Below are positions 34,014 through 42,658 of a stretch of 64,000 bases of DNA, piece after piece. The DNA comes from Streptomyces griseus (GTDB lineage: Bacteria > Actinomycetota > Actinomycetes > Streptomycetales > Streptomycetaceae), in NCBI RefSeq assembly GCF_001715295.1, contig NZ_MDKB01000005.1, positions 497,645-561,644 of the forward strand. The letters are read 5' to 3'. The first letter of the stretch is position 1, and each line of letters starts with the position of its first letter. Both the position numbers and the translations under genes were made by a program. The notes beneath the pieces were generated by a model that saw only the letters and a list, made by a program, of their open reading frames with translations, was not told the origin of the DNA and did not search any database.

Positions 34014-35240
34014 TCAGCGGATCGGCATCCCCGAAAGGGTGCGGGCGATCACCAGGCGCTGGATCTCGCTCGTGCCCTCGAAGATGGTGTAGATCGCCGC
34101 GTCCCGGTGCATGCGCTCCACGGGGTACTCCCGGGTGTAGCCGTTGCCGCCGAGGATCTGCACGGCCTGGGCGGTGACGGTCTTCGCCGTCTCGCTGGCG
34201 TAGAGCTTGGACATCGATCCCTCCGCCGCCGTGAAGGGCTTGCCGGCGCTCGCCATCCAGGACGCGCGCCACACCAGCAGCCGGGCCGCGTCGATCCGCG
34301 TACGCATGTCGGCCAGCTGGAAGGCGATCCCCTGGTTGTCGATGATGGGGCGGCCGAACTGGGTCCTGGTACTCGCGTAGTCGAGGGCGACCTCGTAGGC
34401 GGCGCGGGCGGTCCCGACGGCCATCGCGCCGACGGCCGGGCGGGAGGCCTCGAACGTCGCCATGGCCGCGTTCTTGACACGCTCGCCGCCGGCCCCGGCG
34501 CGCTCGCGGGCGCGGGCCAGGCGCTCGTCCAGCTTCTCCTTGCCGCCCAGCAGGCAGTGGCCGGGGACCCGGACGTCCTCGAGGACGACCTCGGCGGTGT
34601 GGGACGCGCGGATGCCGTGCTTCTTGAACTTCTGCCCCTGGGAGAGGCCCGGCGTGGCCGGCGGGACGATGAAGGAGGCGTGTCCCTTGGTCCCCAGCTC
34701 CGGATCGACGACCGCGACGACGACGTGCACGTTGGCGATACCGCCGTTGGTCGCCCATGTCTTGGTGCCGTTCAAAACCCACTCGTCCGTGGCGGCGTCG
34801 TACACCGCGCGGGTGCGCATCGAGCCGACGTCGGAGCCCGCGTCCGGCTCGGAGGAGCAGAAGGCTGCGACCTTCACGTCCTCGGCGTCTCCGTACATCT
34901 GCGGGATCCAGGTGCCGATCTGCTCCTCGGTGCCGTTGGCGAGGACGCCGACGGCGGCCAGACCCGTACCGACGATGGACAGGGCGATGCCGGCGTCACC
35001 CCAGAAGAGCTCTTCCATGGCCAGGGGGATGCCGAGCCCCGTAGGGTCGAAGAACTGCTGGGCGTAGAAGTCGAGGGAGTAGATGCCCACCTTGGCCGCC
35101 TCCTGGATGACGGGCCAGGGCGTTTCCTCACGCTCGTCCCACTCCGCGGCGGCCGGGCGGATCACGTCGGCGGCGAAGCCGTGGAGCCAGTCGCGGACCT
35201 GCTTCTGGTCATCGTTGAGTTCGAGCGTGAACTCGGCCAT
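34014..35240 (-). CDS. Acyl-CoA dehydrogenase
   Basis: A 408-residue FAD-dependent acyl-CoA dehydrogenase. Visible elements: N-terminal helical domain, AFCSSEPDAGSDVGSMRTRA near residue 130 (FAD/substrate loop), VLNGTKTWATNGG near 155, STRTQFGRPIIDNQGIAFQLADM near 290, and QILGGNGYTREYPVERMHRDA with YTIFEGTSEIQRLVIAR near the C-terminus; Glu in FEGTSE is the usual catalytic-base position. It performs the first step of beta-oxidation-like catabolism. AGGGAAC precedes the ATG. It is divergent from a TetR gene with operator repeats in between. Confidence 0.94.
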   Translation of the reverse strand: MAEFTLELNDDQKQVRDWLHGFAADVIRPAAAEWDEREETPWPVIQEAAKVGIYSLDFYAQQFFDPTGLGIPLAMEELFWGDAGIALSIVGTGLAAVGVLANGTEEQIGTWIPQMYGDAEDVKVAAFCSSEPDAGSDVGSMRTRAVYDAATDEWVLNGTKTWATNGGIANVHVVVAVVDPELGTKGHASFIVPPATPGLSQGQKFKKHGIRASHTAEVVLEDVRVPGHCLLGGKEKLDERLARARERAGAGGERVKNAAMATFEASRPAVGAMAVGTARAAYEVALDYASTRTQFGRPIIDNQGIAFQLADMRTRIDAARLLVWRASWMASAGKPFTAAEGSMSKLYASETAKTVTAQAVQILGGNGYTREYPVERMHRDAAIYTIFEGTSEIQRLVIARTLSGMPIR

Positions 35241-35272
35241 GTTCCCTCCATGCACTTCCGGATCAACCGTGC

Positions 35273-35301
35273 GTTACTGACGGTAACACCAGTCTGTTAC
35301 C
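35273..35301. promoter_or_regulatory. TetR operator, three alternating GTTAC half-sites
   Basis: GTTAC-N5-GTAAC-N8-GTTACC between the divergent acyl-CoA dehydrogenase and TetR genes. It gives two overlapping palindromes: GTTACTGACGGTAAC (15 bp) and GGTAAC-N8-GTTACC (20 bp). It lies 33 bases upstream of the dehydrogenase ATG, ideal for repression of that gene. Confidence 0.65.
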
Positions 35302-35415
35302 AGCAAGTAGACACTGTCAACCGGTCGCCCGCCGATCCGCGCACCGCCGGGCGGGGTGTTACGTTTCCCGGGCGTCAGGAGCGATCGCGGGACAGCCGGG
35401 GCGGGAGAACACACC

Positions 35416-36066
35416 ATGGAGACCACACGAGGGGCGGAACGGCAGCGTACGGCGGCCGAGCGCCGGCGCCGGGAACTGCTCGAGGCCGCTGACCGGGTGG
35501 TACTGAGGGACGGCCCGCAGGCGTCCATGAACGCGATCGCCGCCGAGGCGGGGATCACCAAACCCATCCTCTACCGCCACTTCGGCGACAAGGGCGGCCT
35601 GTACCGCGCGCTCGCCGAGCGGCACACCGACGCCCTGCTCAGCGCCCTGCGTGCCGCGCTCGACGCCCCCGCGGAGCGACGCGAACGCGTGGAGGCGACC
35701 CTGGACACCTACCTCGCCGCGATCGAGACCCGTCCGCAGGTCTACCGCTTCCTGATGCACCCCTCGGACGACGCGGCCCCCGCCACCGAGCAGGGCTTCG
35801 ACGTCGGCCGGCACTCCGCGCCCCTGCTGCGCCGCCTCGGAGAAGAACTCGGCAAGGTGATCGCCGAACGGGTCGACCTCGGCCCGGACAGCGAGCGGAT
35901 GGCCCGCATCTGGGGCCACGGCATCGTCGGCATGATGCACGCGGCAGGCGACTGGTGGCTGGGCGACCGCCCGTGCACGCGCGCGGAGTTGGTGCGCAGT
36001 CTCGCCGACCTCCTCTGGGGCAGGCTGGCCGGGGCGGGCGACCTGCCGGGCGGTCCGGGTTTCTGA
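35416..36066 (+). CDS. TetR-family transcriptional regulator
   Basis: A 216-residue regulator. The N-terminal TetR HTH (about residues 17-62) includes RELLEAADRVVLRDGPQA, MNAIAAEAGITKPILYRHFG as recognition region, and DKGGLYRALAERH; the C-terminal helical ligand domain includes LMHPSDDAAPATEQGFDVG. It is divergent from the acyl-CoA dehydrogenase and probably represses it until an acyl-CoA ligand appears. The ATG is chosen by family length. Confidence 0.93.
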   Translation: METTRGAERQRTAAERRRRELLEAADRVVLRDGPQASMNAIAAEAGITKPILYRHFGDKGGLYRALAERHTDALLSALRAALDAPAERRERVEATLDTYLAAIETRPQVYRFLMHPSDDAAPATEQGFDVGRHSAPLLRRLGEELGKVIAERVDLGPDSERMARIWGHGIVGMMHAAGDWWLGDRPCTRAELVRSLADLLWGRLAGAGDLPGGPGF

Positions 36067-36079
36067 GGCGGGGCGGGTC

Positions 36080-36625
36080 TCAGCCGGTACGCGCCCACGG
36101 CGCCCGCCGGGCCGCGCGCAGCGCCCGGGAGCGGCGCAGCCCGGTGAGCCTGTCCGTGTAGACCCGGCCGTCGAGGTGGTCGCACTCGTGCTGGAGACAG
36201 CGGGCGAACCACCCCGTACCCGTGATCCGCACGGGCTCCCCCGTCACGGTCCTGCCCTCGACCACGGCACGGTCGAAGCGCGGGGTACCCGCTTCGAGGC
36301 CCGGAAGCGAGAGACACCCCTCCGGGCCGCGCACGGTGATCCCGTCCGCCTCCACGAGGACCGGGTTGACCACATGTCCCAGGTGTCTCACCTCGTCGTC
36401 GTCCGGACAGTCGTAGACGAACACCCTGAGCGGCACGCCGATCTGGTTGGCGGCGAGCCCGACACCCTGGGCGGCGTACATGGTGGCGTACATGTCCTCC
36501 ACCAGCCGGACGAGCGGTGGACCGAAGTCGGTGACGTCCTCGCACGGGCTGTGGAGCACCGGGTCGCCGAACACGCTGACGGCGTGCACGAGTCCGGAAC
36601 TGCCGGGGATCGGGCGGTTTCGCAT
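36080..36625 (-). CDS. def: Peptide deformylase
   Basis: A 181-residue deformylase that removes the formyl group from nascent N-terminal methionine, using a metal (Fe/Zn). All three motifs are present: GVGLAANQIGV (motif 1, about residue 54), EGCLSLPG with the metal-binding Cys (motif 2, about 102), and QHECDHLDG (HExxH-type motif 3, about 144). Streptomyces genomes usually carry several def copies; this one is monocistronic and convergent with the TetR gene, 13 bases apart. Confidence 0.95.
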   Translation of the reverse strand: MRNRPIPGSSGLVHAVSVFGDPVLHSPCEDVTDFGPPLVRLVEDMYATMYAAQGVGLAANQIGVPLRVFVYDCPDDDEVRHLGHVVNPVLVEADGITVRGPEGCLSLPGLEAGTPRFDRAVVEGRTVTGEPVRITGTGWFARCLQHECDHLDGRVYTDRLTGLRRSRALRAARRAPWARTG

Positions 36626-36739
36626 GGGCAGAAGCGTACGTTCCACGTGACCTCCACGTTCCGCGCGGTGCCGCGGTGCGGCCGTCGTCCCGGACATCGA
36701 TAGGCTGGGCGCGGACCGATGCAAGGAGGATCTAGGACG

Positions 36740-37978
36740 ATGGCAGGCAACACGGAGCCGTTGTCGCCGCGGGCCAAGCTCGCCGTGACGGCGGGCAAGG
36801 CCGCGGCGGCGGTGTCGCGCGCTGCGGGGCGCGGCAGCGGATCGGTGATCGGCGGCCGGGTGGCGCTCAAGCTCGACCCCGACCTGCTGGGGCGGCTGGC
36901 GCAGCACTTGGACGTGATCCTCGTGTCCGCGACGAACGGGAAGACGACCACCACACGGTTGATCGCCGAGGCGCTCCGCGCCGCCGGCCCCGTCGTGTCG
37001 AACGCCCTCGGCGCCAACATGCCGGCGGGGATCACCTCCGCGCTGGCGGGCGGTTCGGACGCGAAGTACGGCGTGATAGAGGTGGACGAGAAGTACCTCG
37101 CCGGGGTGGCCCGGGACACCACGCCCAAGGTGATCGCGCTGCTCAACCTCTCCCGCGACCAGCTGGACCGCGCGGCCGAGACCCGGATGCTGGCCGAGCA
37201 GTGGCGTGAGGGCCTCTCCGGCTCGAAGGCCGTGATCGTGGCCAACGCGGACGATCCGCTGATCGTCTGGGCCGCTTCCTCCTCGCCCAACGTGGTGTGG
37301 GTCGCGGCGGGACAGGCGTGGAAGGACGACGCCTGGTCGTGCCCGTCGTGCGGCGGCGTGATGCAGCGCCCGGGCGACGACTGGTTCTGCGGCGAGTGCG
37401 GTTTCCGTCGCCCCGCCCCGAGCTGGGCGCTCAACGGCGACTACGTCCTGGACCCGCACGGTTCGGCGTGGCCGATCCACCTGCAGCTCCCGGGCCGGGC
37501 CAACAAGGCCAACGCGACCAGTTCGGCCGCCGTGGCCGCCGTCTTCGGCGTACCGCCGCAGGTCGCCCTGGAGCGCATGTATCAGGTGCAGGCCGTGGCG
37601 GGCCGCTACGACGTGGTCTCCTTCCTCAACCGCGAGCTGCGGCTGCTGCTGGCGAAGAACCCGGCGGGCTGGCTGGAGACGTTCTCCCTCATCGATCCGC
37701 CCCCGACCCCGGTGATCCTGTCGGTGAACGCCCGTGGCGCGGACGGCACGGACACCTCGTGGCTGTGGGACGTCGACTACACGCAGCTGTACGGGCACCC
37801 GATCTTCGTGCTGGGTGACCGCAAGCTGGACCTCGCGGTCCGGCTCGAGGTCGCGGGACTCGACTTCCGCGTCTGCGAGACCCTGGACGAAGCCGTCCAG
37901 ATGGCCCCGCCCGGCCGCATCGAGGTCATCGCCAACTACACCGCCTTCCAGGATCTGCGCCGTCGTGTCGGCAACTGA
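36740..37978 (+). CDS. murT: MurT, Mur-ligase-like subunit of lipid II isoglutaminyl synthase
   Basis: A 412-residue Mur-ligase-fold protein. The ATP-binding P-loop is at residues 62-72 (VSATNGKTTTTRLI), Mur-ligase middle-domain features follow (EVDEKYLAG, NLSRDQLDR), and a four-Cys zinc ribbon (CPSC, then CGECG) is inserted around 210-235, characteristic of MurT. With GatD it amidates the alpha-carboxylate of D-Glu in lipid II to D-isoglutamine. The ATG follows GGACG. gatD begins 34 bases after its stop, a conserved two-gene operon. Confidence 0.95.
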   Translation: MAGNTEPLSPRAKLAVTAGKAAAAVSRAAGRGSGSVIGGRVALKLDPDLLGRLAQHLDVILVSATNGKTTTTRLIAEALRAAGPVVSNALGANMPAGITSALAGGSDAKYGVIEVDEKYLAGVARDTTPKVIALLNLSRDQLDRAAETRMLAEQWREGLSGSKAVIVANADDPLIVWAASSSPNVVWVAAGQAWKDDAWSCPSCGGVMQRPGDDWFCGECGFRRPAPSWALNGDYVLDPHGSAWPIHLQLPGRANKANATSSAAVAAVFGVPPQVALERMYQVQAVAGRYDVVSFLNRELRLLLAKNPAGWLETFSLIDPPPTPVILSVNARGADGTDTSWLWDVDYTQLYGHPIFVLGDRKLDLAVRLEVAGLDFRVCETLDEAVQMAPPGRIEVIANYTAFQDLRRRVGN

Positions 37979-38012
37979 CCCCCGCGCGGGCCACCCCCGG
38001 AGAGGACGAAGC

Positions 38013-38741
38013 ATGAGCAACAACGGCCTGCGGCTGGTGTGGGTCTATCCCGACCTCCTCAGCACCTACGGCGACCAGGGCAACGCCCTGGTGGTCGAGC
38101 GCCGGGCGCGGCAGCGCGGTCTCGACGTGGCGCGCGTGGACGTGCGCAGCGACCAGCCGATCCCGACGTCGGGCGACATCTACCTGATCGGCGGCGGCGA
38201 GGACCGGCCGCAGCGGCTGGCCGCGGAGCGACTGCGCCGCGACGGCGGGCTGAGCAGGGCCGCGTCCAACGGCGCGATCATCTTCTCGGTCTGCGCGGGC
38301 TACCAGATCCTCGGCCACGAGTTCATCAACGACCTCGGCGAGCGTGAGCCCGGCCTCGGACTGCTCGACGTGGTCTCCACACGCGGCGAGGGCGCGCGCT
38401 GCGTCGGGGACGTGCTCGGTGACATCGACCCGAACCTCGGGCTCCCGCCGCTGACGGGATTCGAGAACCATCAGGGCGTCACCCATCTCGGCCCGACCGC
38501 CAGGCCCTTCGCCCGCACGCGGATCGGCCGGGGCAACGGGACGGGCGACGGCACCGAAGGCGCGTACAACGACACGGTGTTCGGGACGTACATGCACGGT
38601 CCCGTGCTGGCGCGCAATCCGCTGATCGCGGACCACCTGCTGAAGCTGGCGCTCGACGTGAACGCGCTGCCGCCGGCCGACGACCGGTGGTACGAGGCGC
38701 TGCGCGCCGAGCGGATCGCCGCGGCGACGCAGCCCGCCTGA
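38013..38741 (+). CDS. gatD: GatD, glutaminase subunit of lipid II isoglutaminyl synthase
   Basis: A 242-residue class I glutamine-amidotransferase-like (CobB/CobQ type) protein that supplies ammonia to MurT. The nucleophile is Cys94 in IIFSVCAGYQILG, and the catalytic His is His195 in GTYMHGPVLA. An oxyanion/substrate region YLIGGGEDRPQ is near 57. GAGAGGACG lies upstream of the ATG. It is followed by a strong terminator that closes the murT-gatD operon. Confidence 0.95.
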   Translation: MSNNGLRLVWVYPDLLSTYGDQGNALVVERRARQRGLDVARVDVRSDQPIPTSGDIYLIGGGEDRPQRLAAERLRRDGGLSRAASNGAIIFSVCAGYQILGHEFINDLGEREPGLGLLDVVSTRGEGARCVGDVLGDIDPNLGLPPLTGFENHQGVTHLGPTARPFARTRIGRGNGTGDGTEGAYNDTVFGTYMHGPVLARNPLIADHLLKLALDVNALPPADDRWYEALRAERIAAATQPA

Positions 38742-38751
38742 CGGCGCCCGT

Positions 38752-38789
38752 GCACCGGCGGGGCCACCCACGGGCGGCCCCGCCGGTGC
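38752..38789 (+). terminator. Terminator of the murT-gatD operon
   Basis: Perfect 14-bp inverted repeat (GCACCGGCGGGGCC/GGCCCCGCCGGTGC) with a 10-base loop, starting 10 bases after the gatD stop. Confidence 0.8.
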
Positions 38790-38948
38790 GCACGCCGTCC
38801 CTGCCCGGGAGGGTGCGTGGACGTCCGGTGGGCGTCCAGCAGTCGGACGGTGGGTTCGGCCCCGCCACCTCGCGCCGGTAGGGTGGCGGGGATCCAACCG
38901 GACGACGTGGTCCGGTCGTCGGCCCACGTTGCAAAGGTTCCCCGGGCA

Positions 38949-39974
38949 ATGCGAATTGGTGTGCTCACCTCCGGCGGCGACTGCCCCGGCCTCAACGCCG
39001 TCATCCGTTCCGTCGTGCACCGCGCGGTGGTCGACCACGGCGACGAGGTCATCGGCTTCCACGACGGCTGGAAGGGCCTCCTCGAGTGCGACTACCGCAA
39101 GCTCGACCTCGACGCGGTCGGCGGCATCCTCGCCCGCGGCGGCACGATCCTCGGTTCCTCCCGGGTCCAGCCCGCTCACCTGCGTGACGGTGTGGAGCGG
39201 GCCCGCGGCCACGTCGCGGACCTCGGCCTCGACGCGATCATCCCCATCGGCGGCGAGGGCACGCTGAAGGCGGCCAATCTGCTCTCCGAGGCGGGGCTGC
39301 CCATAGTCGGCGTGCCCAAGACCATCGACAACGACATCGCCTCCACCGATGTGACGTTCGGCTTCGACACGGCCGTCGGGGTGGCCACCGACGCGCTCGA
39401 CCGGCTGAAGACGACCGCCGAGTCGCACCAGCGGGTACTGATCGTCGAGGTCATGGGTCGGCACACCGGCTGGATCGCACTGCACTCGGGTATGGCGGCG
39501 GGCGCGCACGCCATCGTCGTCCCCGAGCGGCCCTTCGACATCGACGAGCTGACCTCGCTCGTGGGCCGGCGGTTCTCGGACGGCAAGAAGTTCGCGATCG
39601 TCGTCGTCGCGGAGGGCGCCAAGCCGAGGGAGGGCTCCATGGAGTTCGACCAGGGCAAGACGGACATCTACGGGCACGAGCGCTTCGCCGGCGTGGCGAC
39701 CCAGCTCTCCGGCGCGCTGGAGCACCGTCTCGGCAAGGAGGCCCGCCCGGTGATCCTGGGGCACGTGCAGCGCGGCGGGACCCCGACCGCGTACGACCGG
39801 GTCCTCGCCACCCGGTTCGGCTGGCACGCGGTGGAGGCGGCGCACCGCGGCGAGTTCGGCATGATGACGGCGCTGCGCGGTACGGACATCACGATGGTCC
39901 CGCTCGCCGTGGCGGTGGAGACCCTGAAGACGGTACCGGCCGAGCGTTACGCCGAGGCGGAATGCGTGCTCTGA
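38949..39974 (+). CDS. pfkA: 6-phosphofructokinase
   Basis: A 341-residue phosphofructokinase converting fructose-6-phosphate to fructose-1,6-bisphosphate, the committed glycolytic step. Motifs: GVLTSGGDCPGLNAVIR (residues 4-20), IIPIGGEGTLKAA near 98, the catalytic PKTIDNDI near 120, EVMGRHTGWIAL near 166 and GHVQRGGTPTAYDR near 270. GGEGT, rather than the GGEDT/GGDD of pyrophosphate enzymes, suggests ATP as donor. A strong 17-bp hairpin follows. Confidence 0.95.
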   Translation: MRIGVLTSGGDCPGLNAVIRSVVHRAVVDHGDEVIGFHDGWKGLLECDYRKLDLDAVGGILARGGTILGSSRVQPAHLRDGVERARGHVADLGLDAIIPIGGEGTLKAANLLSEAGLPIVGVPKTIDNDIASTDVTFGFDTAVGVATDALDRLKTTAESHQRVLIVEVMGRHTGWIALHSGMAAGAHAIVVPERPFDIDELTSLVGRRFSDGKKFAIVVVAEGAKPREGSMEFDQGKTDIYGHERFAGVATQLSGALEHRLGKEARPVILGHVQRGGTPTAYDRVLATRFGWHAVEAAHRGEFGMMTALRGTDITMVPLAVAVETLKTVPAERYAEAECVL

Positions 39975-39991
39975 CGGACACGGAGCCCCAC

Positions 39992-40029
39992 GAACCGCCC
40001 CCGGCCGCGTCAGCGGCCGGGGGCGGTTC
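39992..40029 (+). terminator. Terminator after pfkA
   Basis: Perfect 17-bp stem (GAACCGCCCCCGGCCGC and its complement) with a GTCA loop, 18 bases after the pfkA stop; one of the strongest hairpins in the window. Confidence 0.85.
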
Positions 40030-40085
40030 TACTCTGGACCGGACAACCGGCACGAAACGGGGACGTCCCCAGCGGGAGTGAACAG

Positions 40086-41033
40086 ATGGATCACAGCGGG
40101 CACGGCATGAACATGGATCTGCCGCCGTTCACGCTGGGACGTGGGCTCGGATTCTCCGCGGACCCCTTTTTCCTGATCGGCTGCGTGGCCGCCCTGGCCC
40201 TGTACGGCTACGGGGTACTCCGCCTGCGCAGGCGGGGCGACGGGTGGCCGGTCAACCGGCTCGTGTTCTTCGTCGTCGGCGTGCTGTCCATCGCCCTGGT
40301 GATGTGCACCGGCCTGAACGACTACGGCATGGTCATGTTCAGCGTCCATATGGTGCAGCACATGATCATCAGCATGGTGTCGCCGATCCTGCTGCTCCTG
40401 GGCGCCCCGGTGACGCTGGCGCTGCGGGCGCTGCCGGTGGCGGGACGGGGCCGCACCGGTCCGCGCGAGCTGCTGCTCAAGCTGCTCCACAGCCGCTACA
40501 TGAAGATCATCACGCATCCGGTGTTCACGATCCCGCTCTTCATCGCGAGCCTGTACGGCCTGTACTTCACCCCGCTCTTCGATTTCCTGATGGGCTCGAA
40601 GACCGGTCACGTCGTGATGATGGTGCACTTCCTCGCGGTGGGCCTGGTGTTCTTCTGGCCGATCATGGGCGTCGACCCCGGACCGCACCGGCCCGGGTAC
40701 GTGATGAGGATGCTGGAGCTCTTCGCCGGTATGCCGTTCCACGCCTTCTTCGGAATCGCGCTGATGATGGCGAGCCAGCCGATGGTGAAGGCGTACGAGA
40801 ATCCGCCGGCCTCCCTCGGGATCGACGCGCTGGGCGATCAGTCCGCCGCCGGGGGGATCGCCTGGGCCTTCAGCGAGATCCCGTCCGTGCTGGTGCTGAT
40901 CGCCCTGGTCTTCCAGTGGTACCGCTCCGACCAGCGGACGGCCAAGCGTTCCGACCGTGCCGCGGACCGGGACGGCGACCAGGAACTGAACGCGTACAAC
41001 GCGTATCTGGCCTCGCTGCAGGCCCGGCAGTAG
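40086..41033 (+). CDS. CtaG-like cytochrome c oxidase assembly protein
   Basis: A 315-residue membrane protein of the caa3-type CtaG family (not the Cox11 type). About seven hydrophobic segments are visible (FFLIGCVAALALYGYGVL; VFFVVGVLSIALVMCTG; MIISMVSPILLLLGAPVTLA; VVMMVHFLAVGLVFFWPIMG). His-rich sites include MDHSGHGMNMD at the start, SVHMVQHMIIS near 95 and MPFHAFFG near 220, which could handle copper for oxidase assembly. A small membrane protein gene follows 66 bases later. Confidence 0.88.
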   Translation: MDHSGHGMNMDLPPFTLGRGLGFSADPFFLIGCVAALALYGYGVLRLRRRGDGWPVNRLVFFVVGVLSIALVMCTGLNDYGMVMFSVHMVQHMIISMVSPILLLLGAPVTLALRALPVAGRGRTGPRELLLKLLHSRYMKIITHPVFTIPLFIASLYGLYFTPLFDFLMGSKTGHVVMMVHFLAVGLVFFWPIMGVDPGPHRPGYVMRMLELFAGMPFHAFFGIALMMASQPMVKAYENPPASLGIDALGDQSAAGGIAWAFSEIPSVLVLIALVFQWYRSDQRTAKRSDRAADRDGDQELNAYNAYLASLQARQ

Positions 41034-41099
41034 CGGTGGAGGGCCCCGCCGGGTGACCATGGCTGCAACGGCCGTGCGGCCGGTGAGGAGCGTGCGCTC

Positions 41100-41258
41100 A
41101 TGCCTGGATCCACGAAGACCATGGGAGTGCTCACCGTGGGCACGCTCGTCGCGGTGACGGCGTACACGGTGGCTCTGGGGAGCAACGGCTGGCTCTGGTT
41201 CGGCTGGGTGGTGCTGGGGCTGGCCACCGTGGGGATGCTCGCCAGCCGCGACGTCTGA
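41100..41258 (+). CDS. Small two-helix membrane protein
   Basis: A 52-residue protein with AGGAG about 9 bases before its ATG. Two hydrophobic helices are visible: MGVLTVGTLVAVTAYTVAL (residues 8-26) and GWLWFGWVVLGLATVGMLA (residues 30-48). Third codon positions are almost all G or C, supporting coding. Downstream of the CtaG-like gene on the same strand, it may be cotranscribed and accessory to the oxidase. I do not recognise a named family. Confidence 0.65.
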   Translation: MPGSTKTMGVLTVGTLVAVTAYTVALGSNGWLWFGWVVLGLATVGMLASRDV

Positions 41259-41564
41259 CCGCGTCCGAGGCTCACGCGCCGCGTCCGGCCGGGGCCGGGG
41301 CGCACCGAACGATCCGATCGGGGTCCGGGTGCGGAACAGCCTGGGGCCTCAGCGGGTGATCGTCCGGTCGTCCACGCCTTCCGGGGCGGAGAGCGGCGCG
41401 TGCCCCGTACGGACGGGAGGGCGGGGACTTCGCCGACCGCGCCCCGGCTCCGTGCCGCGCCGGCGCGGTCCGCCGCCGCCCGGGACGGGATGCCCCACTT
41501 CGACCCCGGTGTGCGTGAGCCGTCCACCTGTGTGAGGCGCCCGGCATGGCGAGCCGCTGCCGGG
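41259..41564. other. Intergenic, no gene seen
   Basis: Convergent gap between the small membrane protein and the DUF6343 gene; no recognisable gene or strong hairpin. Confidence 0.4.
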
Positions 41565-41852
41565 TCAGGGGCGCTCCTGAGAGCGTCTGCGCAGGACGAC
41601 GACGAGATCCACGGCGGCGATCACCGCGAACAGGCCGCACAGCCCGGCGAGCACCGCCAGCGAGGTGGGGCCCGGCGAGTCCTTCGCTCCGGACGACGCG
41701 GACCAGAAGGCGAGCAGCACCGTGAGGGCGATGAACAGCGTCACTCCGCCGATGGACAGGATGAGGCGCAGGCCGAGGGCGCTGCGCGCGGTGAGTGGCT
41801 CCGTTCCCGACCTCCTGCGGTGGCGGCCGGGGGGCGGTGAGGGCAGGGACAC
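41565..41852 (-). CDS. DUF6343-family small membrane protein
   Basis: A 95-residue protein. The conserved GTEPLTARSALGLRLIL segment at residues 16-32 is the DUF6343 hallmark, followed by two hydrophobic helices (33-51, GGVTLFIALTVLLAFW; 64-85, LAVLAGLCGLFAVIAAVDLV) and a basic C-terminus. Function is unknown; the family is confined largely to Streptomyces relatives. An AGGAGGAAT-like ribosome-binding site precedes the ATG. Confidence 0.8.
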   Translation of the reverse strand: MSLPSPPPGRHRRRSGTEPLTARSALGLRLILSIGGVTLFIALTVLLAFWSASSGAKDSPGPTSLAVLAGLCGLFAVIAAVDLVVVLRRRSQERP

Positions 41853-42658
41853 GATTCCTCCTCGGTGTCACGGGGCGGCGCGGCGGCCCGTCGTGGCGTC
41901 GCACCCGGCCGTTGCGCCGTCGAGGCGGGTCACCGGCGGTGCGTGCGGCGCTCGGGGCCGAGGGTTCAGCTACTCGCCTGCCAGGCCTTCGACCGGTTCA
42001 CCTCGCGCAGCGCTTCGAACCGTTCGGGTGGGTGCCCACGTCAGCAGCATCCTTCGGCTCCGGGCCGCTCGGCAGCGTCGTACAGATGTTGCCCGGAAGC
42101 CGGAAGCCGCCTCGTCGGCGCCTTCGCCGCTCCGTCCCGGCACCGGCCCACCTCTTCCTCCTGTATGCGTCATGATCGCCCGTACCCGTGCTCCTGGGAA
42201 GCGAGCCGGGAATGTCGACTTCAATTCTAAATGAACCAATAATTTCCTTTCGCGTGTTCCCGGCTCCGTTTCTCCGGTTCCCTTTCTCCCCTCCGTTTCC
42301 CCGCTGCGTTTCCGCGTTCCGTCGCCGGGCACGCGCAACCTGCCGGGCCGCCGGAGCACGGGCGGACTCGACCGGAGGGAGGAGGGGACCGCGCGTCGGA
42401 CGTGCCCGCCGACACCGTCCTACCGAGGGAGGCCGGAGGTGCCGGTGAGGCATAACGCGTTCCCCGGTTACCCGGAACGAGGGTCGGCGTCGGAGTGGGG
42501 ATCGTGGGCCGGCAGCAGGGTCGGCCCCGTGGCGTCCCGCGCCGGTCGGGGGCGGCGAGCGGGCGAGGTGCAACTCCCGGACCGTGTTCTTCCGGGATCG
42601 CCACCGACCTGGTAGGAACGCAGTCCTGGAGCCGATCAGGCAGAGCGAGGAGCCGCCC
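41853..42658. other. Intergenic with an A+T-rich patch and pyrimidine tract
   Basis: No gene is supported over about 800 bases. At 42211-42255 the sequence is markedly A+T-rich for this genome, then at about 42255-42320 the plus strand is a pyrimidine-rich tract with repeated TTTC/TCCC words. On the minus strand an AGGAGG precedes a 36-codon frame ending in Gly-Cys-Cys (near 42155-42050), too weak to call. Confidence 0.4.
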
